Both the position numbers and the translations under genes were made by a program. A model generated the notes under the pieces. That model saw only the letters and a list, made by a program, of their open reading frames with translations. It had not been told where the DNA came from and did not search any database. Positions 53,564 to 62,256 of a stretch of DNA of 64,000 bases are shown in pieces. The stretch lies in the NCBI GenBank assembly GCA_024640765.1, contig JAHEEK010000010.1:1-64000 (forward strand), in the 5' to 3' direction. The DNA is from Nereida sp024640765. Lineage in GTDB: Bacteria; Pseudomonadota; Alphaproteobacteria; Rhodobacterales; Rhodobacteraceae. The first letter of the stretch is position 1, and the number at the start of each line of letters is the position of its first letter.

Positions 53564-54970
53564 ATGTCCCCCAAAACACTTTACGATAAAATCTGGGACG
53601 CCCACGTGGCCCACGAAGCGGAAGACGGCACGTGCCTTTTGTACATCGACCGCCACTTGGTGCACGAAGTGACGTCACCCCAAGCGTTCGAAGGTCTGCG
53701 CATGACCGGCCGCACTGTGCGCGCACCGGAAAAGACAATCGCTGTACCGGATCATAACGTGCCAACAACGCCGGGCCGCGATGATCCCAAGAACATGACC
53801 GAAGATAGTGCCATTCAAGTGGCCGCGTTGGACAGCAACGCCAAAGAATTCGGCATCCACTACTACCCAGTGTCCGACGTTCGCCAAGGTATCGTGCACA
53901 TCGTCGGCCCCGAGCAAGGCTGGACCCTGCCTGGTATGACTGTTGTGTGCGGCGACAGCCACACTGCCACCCACGGCGCATTCGGTGCGCTGGCCCACGG
54001 CATCGGCACATCCGAGGTTGAGCACGTTCTGGCGACACAAACGTTGATCCAGAAAAAGTCAAAGAACCTTAAGGTTGAGATCACAGGCAAACTGCGCCCG
54101 GGCGTAACTGCAAAAGACATCACCCTGACTGTTATCGGCAAAACCGGTACGGCAGGTGGTACTGGCTACGTGATTGAGTATTGCGGCGAAGCGATCCGCG
54201 ATCTGTCCATGGAAGGCCGTATGACGGTTTGCAATATGGCCATCGAAGGTGGTGCACGTGCGGGTATCATCGCCCCTGATGAGAAAACATTCGAGTACTG
54301 CAAAGGTCGCCCCAACGCCCCAACAGGCGCCGACTGGGATGCCGCAGTTGCATGGTGGAAAACGCTCTATTCCGACGATGACGCGCACTGGGATATGGTT
54401 GTGACGATCGCAGCAGAAGACATCGCACCGGTTGTCACATGGGGCACATCCCCCGAAGACGTTCTGCCAATCACCGCAGATGTTCCGGCAGCGGCTGATT
54501 TCCAAGGCGGCAAAGTTGATGCAGCGCAACGCTCGCTTGATTACATGGGTCTGACCTCAGGCACACCGCTGACTGACGTTGAGATTGACACAGTCTTCAT
54601 CGGGTCATGCACCAACGGCCGTATCGAAGATTTGCGCGCAGCAGCGGAAATCCTCAAAGGCAAAAAGATCAAAGACGGTATGCGCGCCATGGTCGTGCCC
54701 GGTTCCGGTCTTGTGCGTGCACAAGCCGAAGAAGAAGGCCTTGCGGACATCTTCAAAGAAGCTGGTTTCGAATGGCGCCTTGCGGGCTGTTCTATGTGCC
54801 TTGCTATGAACCCCGACCAACTCGCCCCGGGCGAGCGCTGTGCGGCAACGTCCAACCGCAACTTCGAAGGCCGTCAGGGCCGCGGTGGTCGTACGCACTT
54901 GATGTCACCTGCCATGGCGGCGGCGGCTGCTGTAACCGGCAAGCTGACTGACGTTCGGGATTTCAGCTAA
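53564..54970 (+). CDS. leuC: 3-isopropylmalate dehydratase large subunit
   Basis: A 468-residue aconitase-family enzyme that isomerises 2- to 3-isopropylmalate in leucine synthesis. CGDSHTATHGAFGALAHGIGTSE, GSCTNGRIEDLRAAA and the last cluster Cys in GCSMCLAMNPD give the 4Fe-4S ligands. GGAGAGGACC precedes the ATG at 53564; a longer open frame upstream is not supported. leuD follows after 75 bases, most of which form a GC-rich hairpin. Confidence 0.97.
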   Translation: MSPKTLYDKIWDAHVAHEAEDGTCLLYIDRHLVHEVTSPQAFEGLRMTGRTVRAPEKTIAVPDHNVPTTPGRDDPKNMTEDSAIQVAALDSNAKEFGIHYYPVSDVRQGIVHIVGPEQGWTLPGMTVVCGDSHTATHGAFGALAHGIGTSEVEHVLATQTLIQKKSKNLKVEITGKLRPGVTAKDITLTVIGKTGTAGGTGYVIEYCGEAIRDLSMEGRMTVCNMAIEGGARAGIIAPDEKTFEYCKGRPNAPTGADWDAAVAWWKTLYSDDDAHWDMVVTIAAEDIAPVVTWGTSPEDVLPITADVPAAADFQGGKVDAAQRSLDYMGLTSGTPLTDVEIDTVFIGSCTNGRIEDLRAAAEILKGKKIKDGMRAMVVPGSGLVRAQAEEEGLADIFKEAGFEWRLAGCSMCLAMNPDQLAPGERCAATSNRNFEGRQGRGGRTHLMSPAMAAAAAVTGKLTDVRDFS

Positions 54971-54979
54971 GTCTTTTGT

Positions 54980-55010
54980 CCGCTGCGCGCCGCAAAACGC
55001 GCAGCAGCGG
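54980..55010 (+). other. GC-rich hairpin between leuC and leuD
   Basis: CCGCTGCGCG pairs with CGCGCAGCAGCGG, with a three-base bulge, around CCGCAAAA. No T run follows, so it is not an intrinsic terminator. It may stabilise the leuC end or tune leuD expression. Confidence 0.45.
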
Positions 55011-55045
55011 GCCACATAAATTTCTGTCTCACGAAGGAGACCATT

Positions 55046-55651
55046 ATGGATAAATTCGAAACCCTTACTGGGATCGCCGCGCCGCTTCCGTTGATCAACA
55101 TCGACACTGATATGATCATCCCGAAGCAATTTCTGAAAACCATCAAACGCTCGGGCCTTGGTGTGAACCTGTTCGACGAAATGCGTTATGATGATGACGG
55201 CGCGGAAATCCCGACGTTCGTTCTGAACCAAGAGGCCTACCGCAGCGCTGAGATTTTGGTCGCTGGCGATAACTTTGGCTGCGGCTCTTCGCGCGAGCAT
55301 GCGCCGTGGGCGCTGAAAGACTTCGGCGTGAAGTCTGTTATCTCAACCAGCTTTGCAGACATCTTCTTCAACAACTGCTTCAAGAACGGCATCCTGCCGA
55401 TCGTGCTGCCCCAAGAGGCTGTTGATGTGTTGATGAAAGACGCTGAGAAAGGCTCGAACGCGCGCATGATCATCGATCTGGAAGCGCAAACCGTCACCTC
55501 ATCCGACGGCGAAGCGTTCTCGTTCAAAGTTGACGCGTTCAAAAAGCACTGCCTGATGAACGGTCTCGATGACATTGGCCTGACCATGGAAAAGGCTGCC
55601 TCCATCGACACATTCGAGGCCGAGCTGTCCAAAAGCCGTCCTTGGGTCTAA
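55046..55651 (+). CDS. leuD: 3-isopropylmalate dehydratase small subunit
   Basis: A 201-residue partner of LeuC. Marks are INIDTDMIIPKQFLKTIKRSGLG near the N-terminus and GDNFGCGSSREHAPWALKDFG, which closes the active site. GAAGGAGACC precedes the ATG. It is followed by a strong terminator, so leuB further on probably has its own promoter. Confidence 0.97.
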   Translation: MDKFETLTGIAAPLPLINIDTDMIIPKQFLKTIKRSGLGVNLFDEMRYDDDGAEIPTFVLNQEAYRSAEILVAGDNFGCGSSREHAPWALKDFGVKSVISTSFADIFFNNCFKNGILPIVLPQEAVDVLMKDAEKGSNARMIIDLEAQTVTSSDGEAFSFKVDAFKKHCLMNGLDDIGLTMEKAASIDTFEAELSKSRPWV

Positions 55652-55674
55652 CGCCCCTAGGCTTTCAGATTATG

Positions 55675-55707
55675 CGCCCATCCAGTGGTTTCTGGGTGGG
55701 CGTTTTT
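55675..55707 (+). terminator. Terminator of leuCD
   Basis: CGCCCATCCAG pairs with CTGGGTGGGCG (one G-U pair) around TGGTTT and is followed by five Ts, then CGTTTT. It lies 23 bases past the leuD stop. Confidence 0.88.
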
Positions 55708-56037
55708 CGTTTTGGACCTTGGGTTCGGGCAAGTTTGGGCAAATAGCGTACTAGTGCTTTTCATCTTGGCTTAACGGACTTGTGCCTTCGTTTTTGCCTC
55801 TCGCAACATCTTGTGCCTTTTTTATGGATTTCCAAACGTGGTGCAAACCCGCACCACTTCCCCCCTAAAGTAGTATCAAAATCAGACCTCACAGATGCAA
55901 ATCAGTTGTTTGGATTTTTGAATATGGGCATATCTTGATCATTAATTAGATGCCCATGCGCAGGTTTTCGCGCAAAAGGGCGCGTAAATAAGCGTGTGTA
56001 TACTTGGTTTATGCATAACGAGTTCGAGGTTTTGGTG
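55708..56037. other. 330-base gap upstream of the membrane protein gene
   Basis: After the leuD terminator this stretch is AT-richer than its surroundings and holds no recognisable gene. It probably contains the promoter of the following membrane protein gene. Confidence 0.5.
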
Positions 56038-57045
56038 ATGTTTTCCCGTTTTGCTGGCGCAGCTATTCGCGCCCTTTGTGTTGTCCTGCTTATCGCGTTG
56101 CCATCGGTGATGTTGCCCGCAACCATCGCTGGTGGGTCGGAAATTGTGTCCTTCATCGCCATCGCCGCCGCCATTCTGACGTTCATCGAATATAAATCGG
56201 ACTATCCCTCGCTTATTGAGTTCCGCTTTGCGCCGCCCTTTAATCATATTCGTTTCGGCTCGTTGTTCATTACCGTTTTGGTTCTGTCGATCATCTGTAG
56301 TGGGAAGTACCACGCCACGCCCGTCACCGAGTTTACCGCCGCCATCGGTCAGCTGATTGCCGCATCGATTGATTTCCCGTTCTCGCCTGTGCGTTTGGTG
56401 GTGGGCATGCTTCCCGCGGACAGCCCCGCCGAGATTGTCACCGCCGTGCGCACCGCCGCAGGCATCAGCTTTCTGACCTCGCTGCTTTCGCTTGCAGTGT
56501 TTTTGGCCGCGCTTCGGTTGTCCCGTTGGCCGCGTAATTCGGGCACGTTCAATGTGTGGATTAACCTGCCTATGTTCGATCCGACTGCCGGTGGTGATGT
56601 GGTGCGCCGGCTCAACAAGGACGCACGTTTTAACATTATGTTAGGGTTTCTGCTGCCATTCATCATCCCTGTGGTAGTTCAGCTTGCGGCTGATTTCTTT
56701 GGCCCGATGGCAATGACCAATCCGCAGACCTTGATATGGACGATGGCAGCGTGGACATTTTTACCGGCATCTTTGTTAATGCGTGGCATCGCGATGAGCC
56801 GCGTGGCCCATATGATCGCAGATCAACGCCGCCGCACCTATGCCGCAGAAGCCGCCGAGGCCGAGACTTTCTGGTGGCCTAGGCCTCTGTGGTTTTGCGA
56901 AACCAACCCTGACGGCCCTTTGTCTTTGGGTAACAGTTTGCGCGGACCTTGCGATGTCTCAGACCCTGCGCATCGCGACCTATCAAACAGAACTTCAGGC
57001 CCGTGGTCCCGCGCTTTTGCTCCGCGATATCAAACGCGAAACTGA
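56038..57045 (+). CDS. Roseobacter-type membrane protein of unknown function, probably frameshifted at the C-terminus
   Basis: A 335-residue frame. The first 280 or so residues have about six hydrophobic segments and a conserved look (FAGAAIRALCVVLLIALPSVMLP; FEIxR-type SLIEFRFAPPFNHIRF). After about residue 281 the tail turns into low-complexity, Pro/Arg/Ser-rich sequence with no membrane or domain character, and the frame runs on over the next gene. A one-base shift at about 56870-56880 would end the protein at a TAG (56881-56883), just after ETF-LVA. I recognise it only as the gene that often precedes an exonuclease-family gene between leuD and leuB in Rhodobacteraceae. Confidence 0.6.
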   Translation: MFSRFAGAAIRALCVVLLIALPSVMLPATIAGGSEIVSFIAIAAAILTFIEYKSDYPSLIEFRFAPPFNHIRFGSLFITVLVLSIICSGKYHATPVTEFTAAIGQLIAASIDFPFSPVRLVVGMLPADSPAEIVTAVRTAAGISFLTSLLSLAVFLAALRLSRWPRNSGTFNVWINLPMFDPTAGGDVVRRLNKDARFNIMLGFLLPFIIPVVVQLAADFFGPMAMTNPQTLIWTMAAWTFLPASLLMRGIAMSRVAHMIADQRRRTYAAEAAEAETFWWPRPLWFCETNPDGPLSLGNSLRGPCDVSDPAHRDLSNRTSGPWSRAFAPRYQTRN

Positions 57046-57898
57046 TGAAGTCATGGCCCGCGTCGCGCTGATCAAACAGGCAAATCCGGATGTGTTGATT
57101 TTGCAGGGCATTGATTGGGATTATGATGCCCGCGCGCTTACCGCGCTGAACGCCCATCTTGGTTTTGATCACATGTTTACCGGCTTGCCTAACGCGGGCA
57201 TGACTACGGGCCTTGATATGGATGGTGACGGTAAGCTGGGCCAACCGCGCGACGCCCAAGGGTACGGGCGGTTTGCGGGCCACGGCGGTGTTGCAGTGCT
57301 TTCAAAACGCCCCATCATTGGGCCAGTGATTGATCTGTCTGATCTGTTATGGCGCGACCTACCCGATGCTGATTTGCCCACTTACCCCGATGGCGCACCT
57401 TTTTCATCTGCGCGCGCCCAAGCGACGCAACGGCTGTCATCTCAGGTGCATTGGATCGTGCCGTTTGATGACTTTACCCTAGCTACTTTTGCGGCGACGC
57501 CACCCATCTTTGATGGGGACGAAGACCGCAACGGCAAACGTAACGCAGACGAGATCCGCCTTTAGGCGCATCTCTTGGATGGTCACCTTGATGCCGCCTT
57601 GGCCGAGCGTGGTGCCCCAAACGGGGGTGCAAGCATGTCTCAGCCTTTCATTCTTGCGGGGCTTTTCAATCTTGATCCGTCGCAGGGTTCACTGATGGGG
57701 CAGATGTTTGCGCGCGCTGATCTGCAGGATGCAGCACCAACCGCCCACACGGCCGAATTTCGCAATGCCTACCGCCTACGGCTTAGTTATGTTCTGGCCT
57801 CGCCTGATATTACACCGCGCAGCAGTGGTGTTTTGTGGCCGCCTGACAGCATGGGGCGGCACAGTTTGGTCTGAGCGGATGTGACCCTGAGGCCCTGA
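56840..57898 (+). pseudogene. Endonuclease/exonuclease/phosphatase family pseudogene
   Basis: A signal-like stretch (LTALCLWVTVCADLAMSQ) and an EEP-family start (TLRIATYQTELQARGPALLLRD, VLILQGIDWDYDA, GHGGVAVLSKRPI) read in one frame. That frame hits TAG at 57563-57565 (DEIRL-stop-AHLLDG), continues in the same frame to a TGA at 57872-57874 (RHSLV-stop-ADVTL) and ends at TGA 57896. Both stops sit where Trp is expected. Catalytic positions are also changed: the GDFN motif reads GLFN and the RxDYVL motif reads RLSYVL. No good start codon or ribosome binding site is seen. It looks like a decayed gene. Confidence 0.8.
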
Positions 57899-57964
57899 TT
57901 TCTTGACCATCGGGGGCGAACGGGCTACCCGCTAAGCAACCAATTTTAAGAAGGACTTGTTGCA

Positions 57965-59068
57965 ATGGCGAACCCCTACCTTTTGATCCTGCCCGGTGAC
58001 GGCATTGGCCCCGAAGTCATGGCCGAGGTTGAGCGCGTTATCGCGTGGTTCGGCGACAAGCGCGACCTGTCGTTTGACGTTGAAACCGACCTTGTCGGTG
58101 GTGCGGCCTACGACGCCCACGGCACTCCTTTGCATGATGACACGATGGCCAAAGCGCATGCTGCTGACGCGGTTTTGTTGGGTGCTGTTGGCGGCCCTGC
58201 CTATGATGATCTGGACTTCTCCGTGAAGCCCGAGCGCGGCCTGCTGCGCCTGCGCAAAGAGATGGATTTGTTCTCAAACCTGCGTCCCGCACAGTGTTTT
58301 GACGCATTGGCTGACTTCTCAAGCCTGAAGCGTGACATCGTCTCTGGCCTCGACATCATGATCGTTCGTGAGCTGACATCAGGTTCATACTTCGGCGAGC
58401 CACGGGGCATCTTCGAAGAAGACGGCCAACGCGTGGGCATCAACACCCAGCGCTACACCGAAGCCGAGATTGACCGCGTTGCGCGCTCTGCGTTTGAGTT
58501 GGCCATGCGCCGCAACAAACGCGTTTGCTCTATGGAAAAAGCCAACGTGATGGAAAGCGGCATTCTGTGGCGCGAAGTCGTTACCAAAGTGCACGCCGAA
58601 TATCCCGAAGTTGAGCTAAGCCACATGTACGCAGACAACGGCGCAATGCAGTTGGTCCGCGCGCCCAAGCAGTTTGACGTGATCCTGACAGACAACCTGT
58701 TTGGCGATATTTTGTCTGACTGTGCTGCAATGCTGACCGGCTCTCTTGGCATGCTGCCTTCCGCATCCCTTGGTGCAATTGGCGAAAACGGTCGCCCCAA
58801 AGCGCTCTATGAGCCGGTACACGGTTCCGCGCCTGACATCACAGGCCAAAGCAAAGCGAACCCAATCGCGTGTATTTTGTCCTTTGCGATGGCGCTGCGC
58901 TATTCGTTTGACCAAGGTGCTGAGGCTGCTCGCCTTGAAGCAGCGGTTGAAAAAGTACTGGCCGATGGTGCGCGTACCGGTGATCTGATGGGTCCAGACG
59001 GTGGTACCCCAATCAGCACCAGCCAGATGGGCGACGTTATCTTGGCCGCTTTGGACGCGTCCCTTTAA
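57965..59068 (+). CDS. leuB: 3-isopropylmalate dehydrogenase
   Basis: A 367-residue NAD-dependent decarboxylating dehydrogenase, the third leucine-pathway step. Marks are LILPGDGIGPEVMAEV, the substrate-binding ELTSGSYFGEPRG, the Mg-binding VILTDNLFGDILSDCAAMLTGSLGMLPSAS, and the NAD-binding HGSAPDITGQSKANP. AAGGAC precedes the ATG. A terminator follows. The final transamination would use IlvE from 12.1 kb. Confidence 0.97.
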   Translation: MANPYLLILPGDGIGPEVMAEVERVIAWFGDKRDLSFDVETDLVGGAAYDAHGTPLHDDTMAKAHAADAVLLGAVGGPAYDDLDFSVKPERGLLRLRKEMDLFSNLRPAQCFDALADFSSLKRDIVSGLDIMIVRELTSGSYFGEPRGIFEEDGQRVGINTQRYTEAEIDRVARSAFELAMRRNKRVCSMEKANVMESGILWREVVTKVHAEYPEVELSHMYADNGAMQLVRAPKQFDVILTDNLFGDILSDCAAMLTGSLGMLPSASLGAIGENGRPKALYEPVHGSAPDITGQSKANPIACILSFAMALRYSFDQGAEAARLEAAVEKVLADGARTGDLMGPDGGTPISTSQMGDVILAALDASL

Positions 59069-59094
59069 GGGCACGTTTCACAACAATTCACAGC

Positions 59095-59136
59095 GCCCGC
59101 CCTGATGCATCTTGTCACAGGGCGGGCGTTTGTTTT
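59095..59136 (+). terminator. Terminator of leuB
   Basis: GCCCGCCCTG pairs perfectly with CAGGGCGGGC over ten bases around a 13-base loop, followed by GTTTGTTTT. It lies 27 bases past the leuB stop and just before the start of the EamA gene. Confidence 0.88.
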
Positions 59137-59140
59137 AGCC

Positions 59141-60127
59141 ATGACTGAAACCAGTCAGGCCGCCTTTATGTCCAACAATACATCCGCCGCGCTTTATGCC
59201 CTTTTGGGTTTTGCGATTTTCTCGACCCATGATGTGATCGTGAAAGTACTGGGCGTGAGTTATCAGCCTTTCCAGATTTTGTTCTTTAGCGTGCTGTTCG
59301 GCTTTCCGATGGTCATGATGATGCTTATGCGCGACCAGACCGAAGCCAACCTTATTCCGCGTCACCCGTGGTGGACCGCCCTGCGCACGCTTGCTGCAGT
59401 CGCCACAGGTATCAGCGTGTTTTACGCCTTCTCTGTGCTGCCGTTGACCCAGACCTACGCGATCATTTTCGCAAGTCCGCTGATCATTACCGTCCTGTCC
59501 ATTCCGATCTTGGGTGAGACTGTTGGCTGGCGGCGCTGGGTTGCGGTTGCGCTGGGCCTGAGCGGTGTTTTGGTGGTGCTGCGCCCGGGGGGAACCGACC
59601 TTGGGCTTGGTCATGCCGCTGCGTTGATGGGCGCGTTTGGCGGGGCGCTTGCCTCGGTGATTGTGCGCAAAATCGGCAAGGACGAACGTACGATTGTTTT
59701 GATGCTCTACCCCATGATGGCCAATTTTGTGTTGATGGGTGTGGCCCTGCCGTTTGTCTATGTTCCCATGACCCTGCCTGATTTGGTCGGTACCCTTGCC
59801 ATGTCCATCCTCGTGAACCTTGCTGGGCTTTGCATGATTGTGGCCTACAAAAAGGGGGACGCGGCAATTGTCGCGCCGATGCAGTACAGCCAAATCATTT
59901 GGGCGACCATTTTTGGCGTACTGCTCTTTTCGGAATTCCCTGACGCGATGACCCTACTTGGCGCAGCGATCATTATTGCAAGTGGTTTGATCATTGTGTT
60001 CCGCGAGGGCACGAAAGACGCCTCTGAAACGACGCCGGTTCTGCGCACCCGTTCACGGTTTGAAACAGGCACCGCCGCCCGTCTTAGCCCCACGTTGCGC
60101 AAACGCGGGATCATCGATCAGAAGTGA
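59141..60127 (+). CDS. EamA/DMT family transporter
   Basis: A 328-residue protein with about ten membrane segments and two EamA repeats (LLGFAIFSTHDVIVKVLGVSYQPFQILFFSVLFGFPMV; GDAAIVAPMQYSQIIWATIFGVLLFSEFP). Substrate unknown. A longer frame from 59105 would read through the leuB terminator, so the start is placed downstream of it, at ATG 59141 or possibly 59168. Neither has a strong ribosome binding site. It has a charged C-terminal tail. Confidence 0.85.
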   Translation: MTETSQAAFMSNNTSAALYALLGFAIFSTHDVIVKVLGVSYQPFQILFFSVLFGFPMVMMMLMRDQTEANLIPRHPWWTALRTLAAVATGISVFYAFSVLPLTQTYAIIFASPLIITVLSIPILGETVGWRRWVAVALGLSGVLVVLRPGGTDLGLGHAAALMGAFGGALASVIVRKIGKDERTIVLMLYPMMANFVLMGVALPFVYVPMTLPDLVGTLAMSILVNLAGLCMIVAYKKGDAAIVAPMQYSQIIWATIFGVLLFSEFPDAMTLLGAAIIIASGLIIVFREGTKDASETTPVLRTRSRFETGTAARLSPTLRKRGIIDQK

Positions 60128-60167
60128 TTTCTGTTTGAAAGGCGGGGCCGTTAACGGGTCCGCCGAC

Positions 60168-60620
60168 CTAGCGATAGATCAGTACGGCGCCCACAGTCAA
60201 AAAGCCAAGCCCGACAAACTGCGATAGGCCGAGATAGCTGGGGGCGACCCCAAACATGCCGATCCGCGCAATTACAACTGCGCCGATCATCTGTCCGATG
60301 ATTGCGGAAATCACCACGAAGAACACACCAATTTGGGGCACTGCCCATGTGAAGGCCCACACGAAGCATAGGCCCAACAAACCGCCGCTTAACAGATAAA
60401 GCGGTTGCACTTTGATTGCGGCAAGGCTGCCTTGTGCGCCGCCGGCAAACCACAAGATGATCAGCGCGACCAAGCCAACAGCAAATGAAATGGCTGAGCC
60501 AAGAATAAAGCTGCCAATGTTTTGTGACAGTTTGGCGTTTAGCGGCCCTTGAAGGGCAACCATCACACCGACCACAAGCATCAGGCCGATGATCAAGAAA
60601 AAGCTGAGATCTTTGTCCAT
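60168..60620 (-). CDS. DMT family transporter, DUF606 (YdcZ) type
   Basis: A 150-residue protein with five membrane segments, as expected for a single DUF606 unit (VVGVMVALQGPLNAKLSQNIGSFILGSAISFAVG near the N-terminus). Such proteins usually function as dimers or pairs; only one copy is present here. AAGGGACATCC precedes the ATG. It is the fifth small DMT-type exporter gene or relative seen in the window when EamA proteins are counted with the DUF606 group; substrate unknown. Confidence 0.85.
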   Translation of the reverse strand: MDKDLSFFLIIGLMLVVGVMVALQGPLNAKLSQNIGSFILGSAISFAVGLVALIILWFAGGAQGSLAAIKVQPLYLLSGGLLGLCFVWAFTWAVPQIGVFFVVISAIIGQMIGAVVIARIGMFGVAPSYLGLSQFVGLGFLTVGAVLIYR

Positions 60621-60692
60621 TTGGATGTCCCTTGTAAAACGTCCGTCAAATTCCGCCGTGATAAATCACCATCGCGCGGCAAATGACAGCCC

Positions 60693-61514
60693 TCAACGCG
60701 GCGTTGCGTTTGGATAGAAAAGCTGGGTGCCCGCGACGGTGAACGCGGCGATGGCGCTCTGTCCTTCATCTTGGGTTAACCAATCGGCAAAGCGTTGAGC
60801 CTCGGCCACTTTGACGTGGGGGTGGCGCGCCGGGTCTACCACGATCACGCCGTATTGGTTGAACATCGCGGGATCGCCCTCAACCAGCACGTCGTGGTTG
60901 GTTTTGTTGCCAAAGGCCAGCCATGTGGCACGGTCGCTTAGCACATACGCCCCCATGGCGATGCCGGTGTTCAGGGTTGCGCCCATGCCACTGCCCGTTT
61001 CGCGGTACCACGTGCCTGAGGCGTATGTTGGGTCAAGCGAGCCCCACATCCGCATTTCGGCTTTGTGGGTGCCGCTGTCGTCACCGCGGCTGGCAAAGGG
61101 TGCTTTTTGGGCGGCGATACGGGCTAGCGCCTTAGCCGCGCTGCGTGTTCCGCGAATGCCCGCAGGGTCGTCGTTTGGGCCAATCAGCACGAAATCATTA
61201 TACATCACATCGCGGCGCGGCAGGCCGTAACCCGCATCCACAAAGGCCTGCTCTGCGGCTTTGGCGTGCACCAGCAAAACATCTCCGTCGCCGTTTTGGG
61301 CATTGCGCAACGCCTGCCCTGTGCCAACCGCCACGACGCGGACTTCAATGCCGGTTGCGGCCTCAAATACCGGTAAAATCGCATCGAACAGCCCAGAGTT
61401 TTGGGTGGATGTGGTGGATTGTACAACGATAAATTGCTCAGCTTTTGCGCGCGTCGGCATCACCGACACAGACAGTACCAACGCAAAAAATAGGCCTGCG
61501 CATTTAGTCCACAT
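60693..61514 (-). CDS. tupA: Tungstate-type ABC transporter substrate-binding protein
   Basis: A 273-residue periplasmic protein. A signal peptide (CAGLFFALVLSVSVMPTRAKA) precedes VVQSTTSTQNSGLFDAILP, the oxyanion-binding Thr/Ser loop of the TupA/WtpA-like group. FASRGDDSGTHKAEMRMW and GSGMGATLNTG are further family marks. It should bind tungstate or molybdate. GGAGAG precedes the ATG at 61514, and the gene overlaps tupC by 11 bases. Specificity between W and Mo cannot be read from sequence alone. Confidence 0.88.
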   Translation of the reverse strand: MWTKCAGLFFALVLSVSVMPTRAKAEQFIVVQSTTSTQNSGLFDAILPVFEAATGIEVRVVAVGTGQALRNAQNGDGDVLLVHAKAAEQAFVDAGYGLPRRDVMYNDFVLIGPNDDPAGIRGTRSAAKALARIAAQKAPFASRGDDSGTHKAEMRMWGSLDPTYASGTWYRETGSGMGATLNTGIAMGAYVLSDRATWLAFGNKTNHDVLVEGDPAMFNQYGVIVVDPARHPHVKVAEAQRFADWLTQDEGQSAIAAFTVAGTQLFYPNATPR

Positions 61515-62256
61515 AAAGCTCTCCATCCAGCCACGCTTTCATGGGGCGTGATTGTGGTTCAGTCAAAAGGCGTGCGGCTGGACCGGCCTCGGCAAGGCGG
61601 CCGCTTTGCAAAAACGCCACATCTTGGGCAAGGCGTTTGGCCTGCCCTTGGTCGTGGGTGACCATCACCACTGTGGTGCCTTGGGCCTGCACAGCTTGCA
61701 CCAATGTTTCGACGGCGCGCGTCGCTGATGGATCAAGATTGGCTGTCGGCTCATCAAGCATCAGCATGCGCGGCGCACCAATGGTGGCGCGCACAATCGC
61801 CAGCTTTTGTTGCTCACCACCGGACAAAAGCCGTGCAGGGCGTGTTGCCATATCCTGAAGGCCCGCCTTGGTCAGCAATGCCTCTACTTGGGCGGCGCGC
61901 GCGTGGCGGGGCACGCCCTTCACCTTCAACGCAAAACGCAAATTGCCCGCAACAGAGCGGCGCATCATCACGGGGCGCTGAAACACCATCGCTTGGGCCG
62001 CGCGGGCATGGGCATCAAGGGTGCGCCCGTTCCAGATAACATCGCCAGATGTGGGCGCGATCAACCCGTGGATCAACCGCAGCAACAGGCTTTTGCCCGC
62101 ACCGTTGGGCCCCAAAATTGTTGTGATGCGCCCCTCGCGCAGACGAAGCGAGACGTCATCCACAAAGCGCGTGCCATCGGCGCGGTAGGTTAGCCCGCGT
62201 GTTTCAAGAAGGGTGCCGCCGAAATCAGCGCGGATGATATTTGCGGGCTCACGCAT
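61504..62256 (-). CDS. tupC: Tungstate-type ABC transporter ATP-binding protein
   Basis: A 250-residue ABC ATPase with Walker A (GPNGAGKSLLLRL), Q-loop (MVFQRPVMMRRSV), signature (LLSGGEQQKLAIVRA), Walker B (MLMLDEPTANLDP) and the switch His in VMVTHDQGQAKRLA. The SGGEQQ signature and RPVMMRRSV match the TupC/ModC-related group. The start overlaps tupB by eight bases and the end overlaps tupA, so the three form one transcript. Confidence 0.9.
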   Translation of the reverse strand: MREPANIIRADFGGTLLETRGLTYRADGTRFVDDVSLRLREGRITTILGPNGAGKSLLLRLIHGLIAPTSGDVIWNGRTLDAHARAAQAMVFQRPVMMRRSVAGNLRFALKVKGVPRHARAAQVEALLTKAGLQDMATRPARLLSGGEQQKLAIVRATIGAPRMLMLDEPTANLDPSATRAVETLVQAVQAQGTTVVMVTHDQGQAKRLAQDVAFLQSGRLAEAGPAARLLTEPQSRPMKAWLDGELYVD

